Assembly: GCA_963832355.1 (NCBI GenBank)
Contig: CAWHTX010000014.1
Location: forward strand, 1-64,000
Source of the DNA: DATFVA01 sp963832355
Lineage (GTDB): Bacteria; Bacteroidota; Ignavibacteria; Ignavibacteriales; Ignavibacteriaceae
DNA: 64,000 nt
Direction: 5' to 3'
A program made the translations under genes and the position numbers. Below, in pieces: positions 35,557 through 45,965 of this stretch; position 1 is the stretch's first letter, and each line of letters begins with the position of its first letter. The notes under the pieces are model-generated. The model worked only from the letters and a program-made list of their open reading frames with translations, was not told the DNA's origin and made no database searches.

Positions 35557-38500
35557 TTATGCTTTGTAGCGGGAGGCAAATTCGGAAGGGGAACAGTTAA
35601 AATATTTAGCGAAGGCACGGGAAAACTGGGCGGGACTGGAAAACCCGATCTCGTAGGCTGCCTGTGTTACGGAAAGTTTCCCTTCTTTTAATAAATCGGC
35701 AGCACGCTTCAGTTTGATGGTTCTTACAAATTCTCCCGGCGCCATCCCGGTTATGGATAGTATCTTCCTGTGGAGCTGGGTCCTGCTTACGTATAGTTCT
35801 TTTGCAAGGAGTTCTGTGCTGAAGTCGGTTTTTGAGATGTTCCTTTCTACAATTTCACGAGTCTTTTCCAGGAATTCTTTATCTGCCTTATTAAGTCTGC
35901 TGCTTTCGGTAATTGAATCACTTTCTTCTAAATACTTTTCCTTCAATCGCTTCCGCTGTTCAATAAGGTTAGCCGCGCGCGTGAGCAGTTCTCTGGAATC
36001 GAACGGTTTAACGAGGTAGTCGTCGGCCCCGGTTTCAAGTCCTTCTATCCTGCTTTCTGCTGAGGCTCTTGCGGTAAGAAGGATTACAGGGATGTGACTG
36101 GTCTGCCAGTTCGATTTGATCTTACCGCAGAATTCCATTCCATCCATCGACGGCATCATTACGTCGCTGATGATCAGATCGGGGATGTTCTCGGCCGCTG
36201 AGCTGATGCCTTCCTCACCATTGGCAGCACCGATAATGTTATAGCTATCGTGCAGTAGATCTGTAAGATATTTCCTTACATCTTCGGAATCGTCAACCAC
36301 CAGTACGATCGGCTTATTTCCGTTCCTGCTGGAGGAATGTTTTGCGGCGGCTGACTGTTCGGTATTGCCTGTTGGTAAATTTGCATCGGAACCGGCTGCG
36401 GGCGAAGAGGAGGCTGCGGGAGGTCTGTCTGCCGGGGTCTCGCCTTCATTAACGTGCTCTTTTTCCATTGGTATGCTGAGCGTAAATTCGGTACCCGGGC
36501 CCGGCCTGCCGGAAACCGCGATATCCCAATTGTGCAGGTTCACGAGCTCCTTTACCAGCGCAAGTCCTATTCCCGATCCGCCGTAGGCACGTTTGATAGA
36601 GTTATCGACCTGGTAGAAGCGCTCGAAAACCTTATCAAGCTTGTCTTCGGGAATGCCTTCGCCGGTGTCGGAGATCTTTATTACTGCGGTGCGGGTATCG
36701 CGGCGCATCTCTTCAGTAAGTGTAACCCTTACATTCCCGCCGGCAGGAGTAAATTTGAAAGCGTTAGACAGGAGGTTGTTTATTATCTTTTCAAACTTAT
36801 CGTTGTCGACCAGGCAGGTAAAAGGACCGGAGCCGTACTGCCTTTCCAGTGTAATATTTTTTTGTATGGCGATAGAATCGAAGGAGGATATTAATCCTGC
36901 CAGCAGCGGGACAAGATCCTGCTTTTTTGCCTTCACAGGGATGGATGCCTTTTCGAGTTTTGATAACTCCAGCAGCTGGTCAATCAGCGTGCCGAGCCGC
37001 GTGCTGTTCCTTTCGATCAGATCAAGGTTCTCGGAATAAGTCTTTTCATCCTTATTGCGTTTGAGCTGCTCGAGGGGACCTTTAATAAGCATAAGCGGTG
37101 TTCTGAATTCGTGTGAGAGGTTTGCAAAGAACCTCGATTTCATTTCCTCAAGTTCTGATTTCTTCTGCACCTCGAATTCCCTCAGCTTAAGTTCGTTGCG
37201 CAGCCTGCTCCTGTTTATTTCAAACTGCCTTATGCTTAACAGTCCCGCCAGTATCAAAATAAAATAGAGACCGTACGCCCAACCCGTTTTCCACCAGGGA
37301 GGGTCTATTATAATTGTAAGTGAAGTAAAATCATTGTTCCACACGCCGTCGGCATTGGTCGATTTAACTTTGAATACGTAGCGGCCGGGATCGAGGTTGG
37401 TATAGGTAGCAAAGCGCCGCGAACCACTCTGCACCCAGTCATCGTCGAAGCCTTCCATCATGTATGCGTACCGAACCGACTGCGGGGAGTTATAGTCGAG
37501 CGCCGCAAACCCGAAGGAGAAAACGTCCTGATCGGGCGATAGGGTGATTTTATCAGCAGTATGGATGCTCTGCCGGAGGGGAGAGCCGGGTCCCGTTTCA
37601 ACGGACTTGTTAAATATCTGGAAATCGGTAATGACCACGCGGGGTTTGTAAGAAGAGAGTTCAATTTCCTGAGGATCGAATATGTTGATGCCCCGGGTAC
37701 TGCCGAACAGCATCAGGCCGTCCGCAGTTTTCAGTGCCGCTTCGGGATTCATCTTTGAACCGTTTATGCCGTCAGCGGAATTGAAGTTTGTGAAAGTCTG
37801 CTTCTCTACATCAAATAACGAAATACCCGACCCGGTGCCGAGCCAGAGATTTCCGGATGCATCAGCAAGGATGCTGTTTACCGAGTTGTCGGGCAGACCG
37901 TCATTAACCGAATAGGAGCGGCCGCTTAACTGCGGGTTGTAGAGTCCGGAAGTGCTGCCTTCATTTTTAACCTCAACCCTGTTGAGTCCGCTGCTTGTTC
38001 CAATCCACAGGACGGTTATGCTGCCTGCGGTATCTGCGGTCTGTTCTTCTATATAAAGAGAGTAAATATTATTGCTGCTTAGCAGGGGACTGCCCTCTTC
38101 CGTCGTTACCCAGTGGTGAAAGATCCCTCCGTCCTTATCTTCAAAAAGATTTAACCCGCCGCCTGCCGTACCAAGCCATATTCTGCCGAACCCGTCTTCT
38201 TTGATCACCCAGACATCATTATGACTGATAGTTTGAGGGTCTTCGGGATCATTAAGAAAGATAGTGAACTCACCGGTTGAAGGGTCGATCCTGGAAACGC
38301 CGATACCCCAGTAGCCTACCCAGATATTATCCCTGCTGTCTGCTAGTATGGTTTTATTATAGTAAAGGGACTGTGTACGGATCCCGGGATCGCTGATATC
38401 TCTTTTTGTTACTGACTTTTTAATATAGTTATACTGACTTAATCCTTTACCAAATGTACCGACCCATACTTCGTTACCGGCTGATGCAAGGGACCATATA

Positions 38501-39765
38501 TGATGACCATTGAACTGCCCGATGCGTTCGGGGCGGGCACCGGCATTGAGCGCCGGCAGCAAATAGAGACCATCCGATGTCCCGATCCATGTTTTATCAT
38601 CCTGCGTTCCGCAGACGGCAGTGATGTTCATATTCCTTAAATGTTTCAATGGATCGCCGCCGGTTTCGAACGCAGTGATTGAATTGAACGACCCTGATTT
38701 GGGTGTAACGTAACTGATCCCGTTCTCTGTTGCGATCCACATTACGCCCGATCTGTCTTTAATTAGTTTGTTGACATGGTTATTGATAAGGCTCCGGGCA
38801 TCGTTTTCATTATGGACATATCTTTGTGTTAGTCCGGTCCTCAGGTCCATTGTGACGAGGCCCGAGTAAGAAGCTATGTCGATTATCTTTCCTTTATCAG
38901 TATCTCTTTCAATTATAGAGTTGCAGCTGCTGCCGTACTGCAGATTATCGGGATTAGGAATACGCACCTGGGTGATGCTGTAATCGAATGTATTCAGCCT
39001 GGAGAGGTTATTCGCGGTGCAGATCCATATTATATCGGGATCGGTTTTAGAGCGGGAGAGTGACCATACCAGGTTATCGCTAAGGCTGTAAGGGTCGCCG
39101 GGACGGTGGTAGTACTGCCTGAAGCCTGCAGACGGCCGCTCGGGATCGAATACATTTAGTCCGATATACGTACCAACTATTATATTGCCCCGGTTGTCTT
39201 CAATGATTGACTGAACATAATTATGACTTAAGGACTGAGAATTGTGCTGATCGTGATTCCAGTGATCAATTTTACCGGATGAACTGCTGAGCCTGTAGAG
39301 TCCGTCTTTATAAGTTCCGATCCAGATATTCTTCCTGCTGTCTTCATAAAGTGAAGTTATGCTGTTATTAACGGTGATATCGGATTTAATCCTGAAGCTT
39401 GTGAATGTTCCTTTGGAAGGATCGTACTTATTTACAAATCCCGCCATTGTTCCGGCCCAGATCATACCCTCACTGTCTTCCATCAGTGACCAGACGCTGT
39501 TATCCGAAATGCTGGCGGTATCTTCGGGATCGTTACGAAAGATCTGAAAATTGTAGCCGTCGAAACGATTCAGTCCGTCTTCTGCAGCAAACCAGATAAA
39601 GCCTGTTCTATCCTGCAAAACCGAGTAAACTTCATTATTCGAGAGACCGTCTTCCACCGTGAGATGGTTGAAGATCAGCGGCTGAGCATCAGCCGGGAAA
39701 GTAATGAAGATCGCATTGAGCAGGCACAGGCAGATAGTTAAACAATAGTGCCGGGGGATTAGCAT
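35557..39765 (-). CDS. hybrid two-component system sensor/regulator (HTCS)
   Basis: A 1402-residue membrane regulator combining sensor, kinase, receiver and DNA-binding parts. After a signal peptide, residues ~28-710 form two Reg_prop propellers (repeating WIGTxxGLNR and YSLxDNxVWSL units), then a Y_Y_Y domain (~720-805) and one membrane helix (~812-832). HisKA follows with LSHEFRTPLML (~875), HATPase, a receiver with DVMMPSMDG (~1205), and an AraC HTH (~1290-1400, AAYEIGFSSPAQFSRAF). HTCS proteins usually sense oligosaccharides and switch on nearby degradation genes; the adjacent surface-protein genes are plausible targets. The Shine-Dalgarno is weak. Confidence 0.93.
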   Translation of the reverse strand: MLIPRHYCLTICLCLLNAIFITFPADAQPLIFNHLTVEDGLSNNEVYSVLQDRTGFIWFAAEDGLNRFDGYNFQIFRNDPEDTASISDNSVWSLMEDSEGMIWAGTMAGFVNKYDPSKGTFTSFRIKSDITVNNSITSLYEDSRKNIWIGTYKDGLYRLSSSSGKIDHWNHDQHNSQSLSHNYVQSIIEDNRGNIIVGTYIGLNVFDPERPSAGFRQYYHRPGDPYSLSDNLVWSLSRSKTDPDIIWICTANNLSRLNTFDYSITQVRIPNPDNLQYGSSCNSIIERDTDKGKIIDIASYSGLVTMDLRTGLTQRYVHNENDARSLINNHVNKLIKDRSGVMWIATENGISYVTPKSGSFNSITAFETGGDPLKHLRNMNITAVCGTQDDKTWIGTSDGLYLLPALNAGARPERIGQFNGHHIWSLASAGNEVWVGTFGKGLSQYNYIKKSVTKRDISDPGIRTQSLYYNKTILADSRDNIWVGYWGIGVSRIDPSTGEFTIFLNDPEDPQTISHNDVWVIKEDGFGRIWLGTAGGGLNLFEDKDGGIFHHWVTTEEGSPLLSSNNIYSLYIEEQTADTAGSITVLWIGTSSGLNRVEVKNEGSTSGLYNPQLSGRSYSVNDGLPDNSVNSILADASGNLWLGTGSGISLFDVEKQTFTNFNSADGINGSKMNPEAALKTADGLMLFGSTRGINIFDPQEIELSSYKPRVVITDFQIFNKSVETGPGSPLRQSIHTADKITLSPDQDVFSFGFAALDYNSPQSVRYAYMMEGFDDDWVQSGSRRFATYTNLDPGRYVFKVKSTNADGVWNNDFTSLTIIIDPPWWKTGWAYGLYFILILAGLLSIRQFEINRSRLRNELKLREFEVQKKSELEEMKSRFFANLSHEFRTPLMLIKGPLEQLKRNKDEKTYSENLDLIERNSTRLGTLIDQLLELSKLEKASIPVKAKKQDLVPLLAGLISSFDSIAIQKNITLERQYGSGPFTCLVDNDKFEKIINNLLSNAFKFTPAGGNVRVTLTEEMRRDTRTAVIKISDTGEGIPEDKLDKVFERFYQVDNSIKRAYGGSGIGLALVKELVNLHNWDIAVSGRPGPGTEFTLSIPMEKEHVNEGETPADRPPAASSSPAAGSDANLPTGNTEQSAAAKHSSSRNGNKPIVLVVDDSEDVRKYLTDLLHDSYNIIGAANGEEGISSAAENIPDLIISDVMMPSMDGMEFCGKIKSNWQTSHIPVILLTARASAESRIEGLETGADDYLVKPFDSRELLTRAANLIEQRKRLKEKYLEESDSITESSRLNKADKEFLEKTREIVERNISKTDFSTELLAKELYVSRTQLHRKILSITGMAPGEFVRTIKLKRAADLLKEGKLSVTQAAYEIGFSSPAQFSRAFAKYFNCSPSEFASRYKA

Positions 39766-39893
39766 AACGACAATATAGTGAAGCAGGAGAGACGGCGCAA
39801 GAACCGATCCTGATTATCTTGCCTTCGTATATTTCCCCGATTTGGTTGCTATTATTAAGCAATAATGTGTAATTTGCAGATTAGTGAATTGTC

Positions 39894-39914
39894 AACCTGA
39901 ACTTGTTTCAGGTT
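39894..39914. repeat. short hairpin AACCTGAA-loop-TTCAGGTT
   Basis: An eight-bp perfect inverted repeat with five-base loop in the gap before the M16 peptidase gene. It has the look of a dispersed extragenic palindrome; only one copy was noticed in this window. Confidence 0.4.
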
Positions 39915-40050
39915 CTGATTCCGAATCGAAAATCTGGCATGTTAAGCTGAGATTTCTTTCGTACGGGGCGGGACAAGCTGATCGCGGACTTCTCCGAATT
40001 TATATTCCCTACTGAGATGAAGCCCCAGCAACTTTATTTAAGGAGGATAC

Positions 40051-42849
40051 ATGAAAAAAACAGCGGGTATCATTTTCGTATGCTTATTCTTTTTTACATC
40101 ATTTATACTACCGCAGGACAAACCGCTTCCGGTTGATAAGGATGTTATAACAGGCACCCTGGATAACGGGGTGAGATATTATATCCAGAAAAATAAGAAG
40201 CCGGAGAACAGGGCGGAGCTTCGCTTGTTTGTTAATGCAGGCTCGGTGCTGGAGGATGATAATCAGTGCGGACTTGCGCACCTTGTTGAGCACATGGCTT
40301 TTAACGGTACCAAGAATTTTAAGAAACAGGAGCTGGTGGATTACCTGGAAAAACTGGGTATTAAATTCGGTCCCGAGCTTAACGCTTATACTTCTTTCGA
40401 TCAAACCGTTTATATGCTTACGGTTCCTACCGATACAGCCGGGGTACTTGAGAAGGGTTTTGCAGTGCTGGAGGACTGGGCGCACAATCTTTCCTTCGAT
40501 CCCGAAGAGATCGATAAGGAGAGGGGAGTGGTTGTTGAGGAGTGGCGGCTCGGCCGCGGCGCACAGATGAGGATGCTCAACAAACAGCTGCCGATTCTGC
40601 TGAAGGATTCGAAATATGCCGAGAGACTGACTATCGGGAAGAAGGATATAATTGAGAACGCCGACTATGCTACGATCAGGAAATTTTATCACGACTGGTA
40701 CCGGCCCGATCTTATCGGCGTTGCGGCTGTGGGTGACTTTGATGTAAATGATATTGAGAATTATATAAAAGAACATTTCAGTAAATTAACTCCCCCTGCT
40801 GATGAGAGGGAAAGAGTGATCCCCGAAATTCCGAAACACGATGATACTTACTTTGCCATAGCTTCGGACAAGGAAGCGAGATATTCTACGGTTTCCCTTT
40901 ATTATTTAAGAGATCCAAGGGTAGTTAAGACTGTGGATGACTTCAGGAAAGCACTTGCGCATAAAATATTTTACGGGATACTGAATGACCGGCTTCGTGA
41001 ACTTACGTTACTTCCCGATCCGCCATTTGCAAATGCACAGGCGGGCAGTCAGCGCTTCGTTAAGGCGGCCGATATAAGTTACCTGGTTGCTGTGGTAAAC
41101 GACGGCGGTATTGACCGGGGGCTGGAAGCTATCCTCCGCGAAGCTGAAAGAATAAAACAATTCGGCGTAACTTCCACTGAACTGGAGAGACAAAAAACGG
41201 ATGGCTTAAGGAATACCGAAAAAATGCTGGCTGAAAAGGATAAGACTGAATCCAGAAGAATAATCGGTTCGATGGAACAGAATTTCCTCTACGATAATCC
41301 TTTGATTTCAATTGATGACACTTATAATCTTGTGCAGCAGATCCTCCCTTTGATCACTCTCGATGAGGTGAATGCGGTTGCCGCTGAACTGCTTGATTCT
41401 GAGAACAGGGTGGTGATGGTTAACTCGCCGGAAAAAGAGGGACTGAAAATTCCAGATGAGGCAGAGCTTGCATCGGTAATAAGTAAGGTGAATAATGAGA
41501 AACTCACAGCTTATGTTGATAAGGTGTCGTCAAAAGATCTGGTGGAGAATCCTCCCACGCCGTCTCCCATTGTTTCAGCCAGTATCGATACTCTGCTCGG
41601 CACTACTGAGTGGACGCTGGGCAACGGGGTGAAGGTTGTATTGAAACCTACCGACTTTAAGAACGATGAAATTGTTTTTACTGCTTTTAGTCCCGGTGGT
41701 TCTTCGCTTGTACCCGACAGCGAATATGTTTCCGCTGATTTTGCTCCGGGACTGGCAATGCAATCGGGACTGGCAGGGTTCAGCAAAACGGAACTTGAAA
41801 AATATCTTACCGGGAAACTGGTGAGGGTTAGTCCTTATATCGGATTTAATTATGAAGGCTTCAATGGTTCTGCCAGTCCGAAAGACGTCGAAACTCTTTT
41901 CCAGCTCATCTATTCATGGTTTACTGCCCCGCAGATTGATTCGAGCGGTTATTCATCAATTATGACGAGGATGAAATCATATCTCTCAAACAGAAGCAGT
42001 GATCCCGAAGCTGCATTCGATGATACTATGCAGGTTACCCTCGCGAATTATCACTTCAGATCAAGACCGGTCTCTCTTGCCATGCTTGATGAGATAAAAC
42101 CTGAAACGGCATTGAGAGTTCTTAAGGACCGCTTAAAAGACGCCGGCGACTTTACTTTCATATTTGCCGGAAATATTGACACTGCTCAGATTAAACCGAT
42201 GATAGAAACGTACCTGGGAGGACTGCCGGCTGCCGGAAGGATTGAAAGTGCTGTAGATCTTAAGTATAAGCCTGTGAGAGGAGAGATTGACAAGGAGGTG
42301 CGGAAGGGAATTGAGCCCAAGAGCGGGGTTAAGGTTACGTATGTGGGGGATATGGATTTCAGCAGGAAGAACGAACACCTTATGCAGTCGCTTATGGATG
42401 TGCTGAACATAAAGCTGCGGGAAGCAATAAGAGAGGATAAAAGCGGAACTTATGGTGTGAGACTTTATAAAGCGATATACCGGTTCCCTGAGCCTCATTA
42501 TGATCTCAACTTTGAGTTCGGCTGCAATCCCGACAGGGTAGATGAGCTGACGAAGACTTTCTTCAGTGTGCTTGATTCGATAAAAACTTTTGGTCCCGAT
42601 GAAACGGTAATGACCAAGGTAAAGGAAACGCAGAGACGGCAGCTTGAGGTAAGGGTAAAGCAGAACGGATACTGGATAGGGAGGCTGTCAAATTATCTTG
42701 AGAATAATGATGATCCGGACGAGATGCTGGATTACGATAAATGGGTGGACGAGATGACGGCTGACGATATTAAAGAATGCGCAGATGAGTACCTGGGTAA
42801 GAATGTGGTGAAGGTCGTTCTGTATCCGGAGGAAAAACCCGGCAGCTAG
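40051..42849 (+). CDS. M16-family zinc peptidase (PqqL-like)
   Basis: A 932-residue exported peptidase. Signal peptide residues 1-22. The inverted zinc site HLVEH lies at ~78-82 (GLAHLVEHMAFNGT), with the distal Glu in ERGVVVEEWRLGRG (~150-160). A second M16 half (~505-930) lacks the zinc motif, as usual for two-domain members. It would degrade peptides in the periplasm or on the surface. AAGGAGG is ideally placed before ATG, and a strong terminator follows. Confidence 0.93.
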   Translation: MKKTAGIIFVCLFFFTSFILPQDKPLPVDKDVITGTLDNGVRYYIQKNKKPENRAELRLFVNAGSVLEDDNQCGLAHLVEHMAFNGTKNFKKQELVDYLEKLGIKFGPELNAYTSFDQTVYMLTVPTDTAGVLEKGFAVLEDWAHNLSFDPEEIDKERGVVVEEWRLGRGAQMRMLNKQLPILLKDSKYAERLTIGKKDIIENADYATIRKFYHDWYRPDLIGVAAVGDFDVNDIENYIKEHFSKLTPPADERERVIPEIPKHDDTYFAIASDKEARYSTVSLYYLRDPRVVKTVDDFRKALAHKIFYGILNDRLRELTLLPDPPFANAQAGSQRFVKAADISYLVAVVNDGGIDRGLEAILREAERIKQFGVTSTELERQKTDGLRNTEKMLAEKDKTESRRIIGSMEQNFLYDNPLISIDDTYNLVQQILPLITLDEVNAVAAELLDSENRVVMVNSPEKEGLKIPDEAELASVISKVNNEKLTAYVDKVSSKDLVENPPTPSPIVSASIDTLLGTTEWTLGNGVKVVLKPTDFKNDEIVFTAFSPGGSSLVPDSEYVSADFAPGLAMQSGLAGFSKTELEKYLTGKLVRVSPYIGFNYEGFNGSASPKDVETLFQLIYSWFTAPQIDSSGYSSIMTRMKSYLSNRSSDPEAAFDDTMQVTLANYHFRSRPVSLAMLDEIKPETALRVLKDRLKDAGDFTFIFAGNIDTAQIKPMIETYLGGLPAAGRIESAVDLKYKPVRGEIDKEVRKGIEPKSGVKVTYVGDMDFSRKNEHLMQSLMDVLNIKLREAIREDKSGTYGVRLYKAIYRFPEPHYDLNFEFGCNPDRVDELTKTFFSVLDSIKTFGPDETVMTKVKETQRRQLEVRVKQNGYWIGRLSNYLENNDDPDEMLDYDKWVDEMTADDIKECADEYLGKNVVKVVLYPEEKPGS

Positions 42850-42871
42850 TCAAATTCTATAATATGGTTAC

Positions 42872-42902
42872 GGGGGAAGTTTTCCCTTCCCCCTTTGTTT
42901 TT
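42872..42902 (+). terminator. rho-independent terminator of M16 gene
   Basis: GGGGGAAG / CTTCCCCC stem with six-base loop and TTTGTTTTT tail, 23 bases past the stop codon. Confidence 0.9.
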
Positions 42903-43020
42903 AGACGCATTCCTGCGGCATATTAATAACCGCATATGAATTCCCCGACATTCGACATTCGGAATATTATTTTTATATTTCTTCATTCTCTATAAAAATC
43001 TGGAAAAGAGGTACGAAAAA

Positions 43021-44007
43021 ATGGAATATACAAACCTGGGTAAAACAGGACTAAAAGTATCAAGAATTTGTCTCGGTTGTATGAGCTTCGGCAGTCCTAA
43101 GTCGCGTAAATGGATGCTTGATGAGAAACAGAGCCGCCCCATAATCAAAAAAGCTGTTGAGGAAGGGATAAACTTCTTCGACACTGCCAACATGTACGCT
43201 AAAGGAATAAGTGAGGAGATAACCGGCAGAGCACTGCGTGATTTTGCAAAGCGTGAGGAGATTGTACTGGCCACAAAACTTTTCTTCCCGATGAGGGAGG
43301 ATGTGAACAGTAAAGGACTCTCGCGCAAACAGATCTTCACCGAGATAGATAATAGTCTTAAACGCCTTAAAACTGATTACGTTGATCTTTACCAGATCCA
43401 CCGGTGGGATTATACTACTCCAATTGAAGAAACCCTCGAAGCACTCCACGATGTGGTGAAATCGGGCAAGGTTCGTTATATCGGTGCCTCATCGATGTTT
43501 GCATGGCAGTTTACCAAGGCACTTTACCTTGCTGATCTCCACGGATGGACAAGATTTGTATCGATGCAGAACTACTACAACCTGCTCTACCGTGAAGAGG
43601 AGCGTGAAATGCTGCCGTTGTGCAAGGAAGAAGGGATTGGTGTGATACCATGGAGTCCTCTTGCAAGGGGACATTTAGCCCGCCCCTGGCCGAAGCAGTC
43701 GGATACGGAAAGAGCTAAAACCGATTCATTCGGTAAGACTTTATACGAAAAAACCGAAGAGACCGACAAGAAAGTTGTAGACGTTGTTACCAAAATCGCA
43801 AAAGAACGCGGGATCTCCCAGGCGCAGGTTTCGCTGGCATGGCTTCTTTCCAAACCGGCGGTTACTGCTCCCATTGTCGGTACTACGAAGATGGCACATC
43901 TTAAAGAGGCACTCGGTGTCGTTTCAGTGAAGCTTACGGACGACGAGATAAAGAGGCTCGAAGAAAAGTACGTTCCTCACGAAGTTACCGGCATCTCTTA
44001 CCCCTGA
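43021..44007 (+). CDS. yajO: aldo-keto reductase (YajO-like)
   Basis: A 328-residue NADPH-dependent oxidoreductase with the AKR barrel. The catalytic set is visible: Asp in FFDTANMY (~51), Tyr in the same segment, Lys in VLATKLFF, and His in YQIHRWDY. The segments SSMFAWQF, FVSMQNYYNLLYREEEREMLPLC and IPWSPLARGHL follow E. coli YajO very closely, so the gene name is offered by similarity. The substrate here is unknown. AGAGG lies upstream of ATG. Confidence 0.88.
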   Translation: MEYTNLGKTGLKVSRICLGCMSFGSPKSRKWMLDEKQSRPIIKKAVEEGINFFDTANMYAKGISEEITGRALRDFAKREEIVLATKLFFPMREDVNSKGLSRKQIFTEIDNSLKRLKTDYVDLYQIHRWDYTTPIEETLEALHDVVKSGKVRYIGASSMFAWQFTKALYLADLHGWTRFVSMQNYYNLLYREEEREMLPLCKEEGIGVIPWSPLARGHLARPWPKQSDTERAKTDSFGKTLYEKTEETDKKVVDVVTKIAKERGISQAQVSLAWLLSKPAVTAPIVGTTKMAHLKEALGVVSVKLTDDEIKRLEEKYVPHEVTGISYP

Positions 44008-44321
44008 AGGAGCAATGAATGAGGTAATAAGTCGCCGCACTGCGGCTTGATGGCAGGTTTACAAGGTAGAGGCTGCTGATATTCTGCCGATGCAGCGAGA
44101 GTGCAATGCGCCGGGGTGTGCGGTGGTTGCCATTTTCCCCGGATAAACATGGGGTCAAAGATGGGACACATTTCTGATTCCACAACTATTGCCCGATAGC
44201 ACAAATTCTGAAAATTTGCTTTTGAAATTAAAATTTAAAGTACGTAATATTAACCCATCCACTGGCTTAGATTAAAAATCATCGCCCCTGATGAAGGTGT
44301 ATTAACTAACTGGTTAATATT
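44008..44321. other. 314-bp intergenic stretch
   Basis: No coding frame, terminator or repeat was recognised. It carries the promoter of the LuxR-type gene that starts at 44322. Confidence 0.4.
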
Positions 44322-44972
44322 ATGAAATTATTAGAGCGTCAGAATTTCCTCGATGAACTATACCTTACCGCAGAATCTGTAAAAGAGAACGGCGGAAAAA
44401 CCGTGCTCATTACAGGTGAAGCCGGTGTAGGAAAAACATCACTTATCAAACACTTCACAGAAAGCCTTAATTCAGGAACGGAGGTAATGTCAGGTTCCTG
44501 CGATGATCTGTTCACTCCGCGCCCGCTGGGACCATTATATGATATTGCCTACCAGGGTAATTCTGATTTAATAAAAAAACTTAACGGCCAGGCTAACCGT
44601 GCAGAAATATTCTCTGCTTTCCTGAATTATCTCCGGGGCGGTTCAAACCTGAAGGTAGTTGTCATTGAAGATATCCACTGGGCCGATGAAGCAACCCTTG
44701 ACCTCATTAAATTTTTAACACGCAGGATAAACAGATCACGGGTCTTGTTAATACTAAGCTACCGTGATGAAGAAACAGGACATGGAAATTTACTCAGATC
44801 TGTTTTTGCAGATCTGAATCACTCTGAAATCCAAAGATTACGACTTTATCCGCTGTCTGAAGATGCGGTAAGTATACTTATGAAGGAAGCGGGCGTGAAG
44901 GATGAAAAACTTTATGAAAGAACAGGCGGCAATCCTTTCTACGTTTCAGAGATGCTTGCCTACGCAGAATGA
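44322..44972 (+). CDS. AAA ATPase part of frameshifted LuxR-type regulator (part 1 of 3)
   Basis: 216 residues of a STAND/MalT-like ATPase: Walker A GEAGVGKTSL (~31-41), Walker B VVVIEDIHWADEATLDL, and sensor segment LLILSYRDEE. The frame ends in TGA just after GGNPFYVSEMLAYAE; the conserved continuation is in the frame of the next piece. Joined with the pieces to 46907 it would give an ~860-residue ATPase-TPR-LuxR regulator, normally a ligand-responsive transcription activator. Confidence 0.75.
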   Translation: MKLLERQNFLDELYLTAESVKENGGKTVLITGEAGVGKTSLIKHFTESLNSGTEVMSGSCDDLFTPRPLGPLYDIAYQGNSDLIKKLNGQANRAEIFSAFLNYLRGGSNLKVVVIEDIHWADEATLDLIKFLTRRINRSRVLLILSYRDEETGHGNLLRSVFADLNHSEIQRLRLYPLSEDAVSILMKEAGVKDEKLYERTGGNPFYVSEMLAYAE

Positions 44973-45942
44973 AGGAGTTCCGTTGAGTGTTAAGGAGGCT
45001 GTAGTAGCAAGGACAGCAAGTCTTGATGAAGATGCAAAATGTATCCTTGAAATAATTTCGGTAATACCGACTAAAGTGGAGGTAGAATTCCTCTCATGTT
45101 TGACCGGAAGGGTTGAGGAATGTCTTGATCAATGCCTGGGTAAGGGACTGCTGGTTATGGATAAAAACCTTGTATCATTCAGGCACGAACTGGCACGTCA
45201 GGCGATCCTGGATTCAATTTCTGAAATGAAACGCATTCAGATTCACAGGAAGGTTCTTAATTGTCTCCTTGAAAGCAGCAATATTGAAGAAGTGCTCGCC
45301 CGGATAATGCATCATGCCGTGAAGGCAAACGAAAAAGATATTATTATTAAATACGCTCCGCGGGCCGCAAAGCAGGCATCTGCTCTTGCTGCACATAGTC
45401 TTGCTGCCGAACATTACAGCAGCGCACTTAAATTTGCTGATCAGCTTGATCCGAAGGAACTGATCTCACTTTACGAGGGGAGATCATATGAGTGCTATCT
45501 TACCGGACAGATAGATGAGTCAATTGCAGCCGGTGAAACAGCCGCAAAGCTTCTGCAGAAATACCCCGACCCGGAAAGGGAGGGGGAGATCTACAGGAGA
45601 ATGAGCCGCGCGTTCTGGTATAACTGCCAGGATATTAAAGGTGAAGAATATCTTGATAAGGCGATAAAAATTCTCGAAAAAATTCCTCCCGGTAAATCAC
45701 TTGCGATGGCCTACAGCAACAAATCGCAGACATATATGATAAGGGAAGCTAATAAAGAGGCGATCCTGTGGGGTCAGAAAGCGGTTAAACTATCAGATAA
45801 ATTAAATGATCCGGAGATTGCAGCACACGCATTAAATAACATCGGTTCGGCACGAATGACTGAAGGAGATCTTGCCGGTGAGGCTGATTTAAAAAGAGTC
45901 TTGAAATATCCCTGCAGCATGATTATACCGAACATGCAATAA
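44902..45942 (+). CDS. middle part of frameshifted LuxR-type regulator (part 2 of 3)
   Basis: The meaningful frame begins at ~44970 (NEGVPLSVKEAVVART) and continues the winged-helix and TPR-like helical region (HHAVKANEKDIIIKYAPRAAKQA, SALKFADQLDPKELISLYEGRSYE, NKSQTYMIREANKEAI). It stops at 45942 after a second frame change within LKRV near a run of five A (~45890). The first ~23 residues of the frame as written are out of register with the real protein. Confidence 0.7.
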   Translation: MKNFMKEQAAILSTFQRCLPTQNEGVPLSVKEAVVARTASLDEDAKCILEIISVIPTKVEVEFLSCLTGRVEECLDQCLGKGLLVMDKNLVSFRHELARQAILDSISEMKRIQIHRKVLNCLLESSNIEEVLARIMHHAVKANEKDIIIKYAPRAAKQASALAAHSLAAEHYSSALKFADQLDPKELISLYEGRSYECYLTGQIDESIAAGETAAKLLQKYPDPEREGEIYRRMSRAFWYNCQDIKGEEYLDKAIKILEKIPPGKSLAMAYSNKSQTYMIREANKEAILWGQKAVKLSDKLNDPEIAAHALNNIGSARMTEGDLAGEADLKRVLKYPCSMIIPNMQ

Positions 45943-45965
45943 GGGCATACCTGAATCTGGGAGGC

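Noticed and set aside
36365..37267. Plus-strand open frames opposite the hybrid regulator
   Set aside because: They are antisense shadows of a strongly conserved kinase/receiver gene, with no ribosome sites or family patterns.
40108..40776. 222-codon minus-strand frame inside the M16 peptidase gene
   Set aside because: It mirrors the conserved HLVEH region; composition is atypical for a protein, and no start signal is visible.
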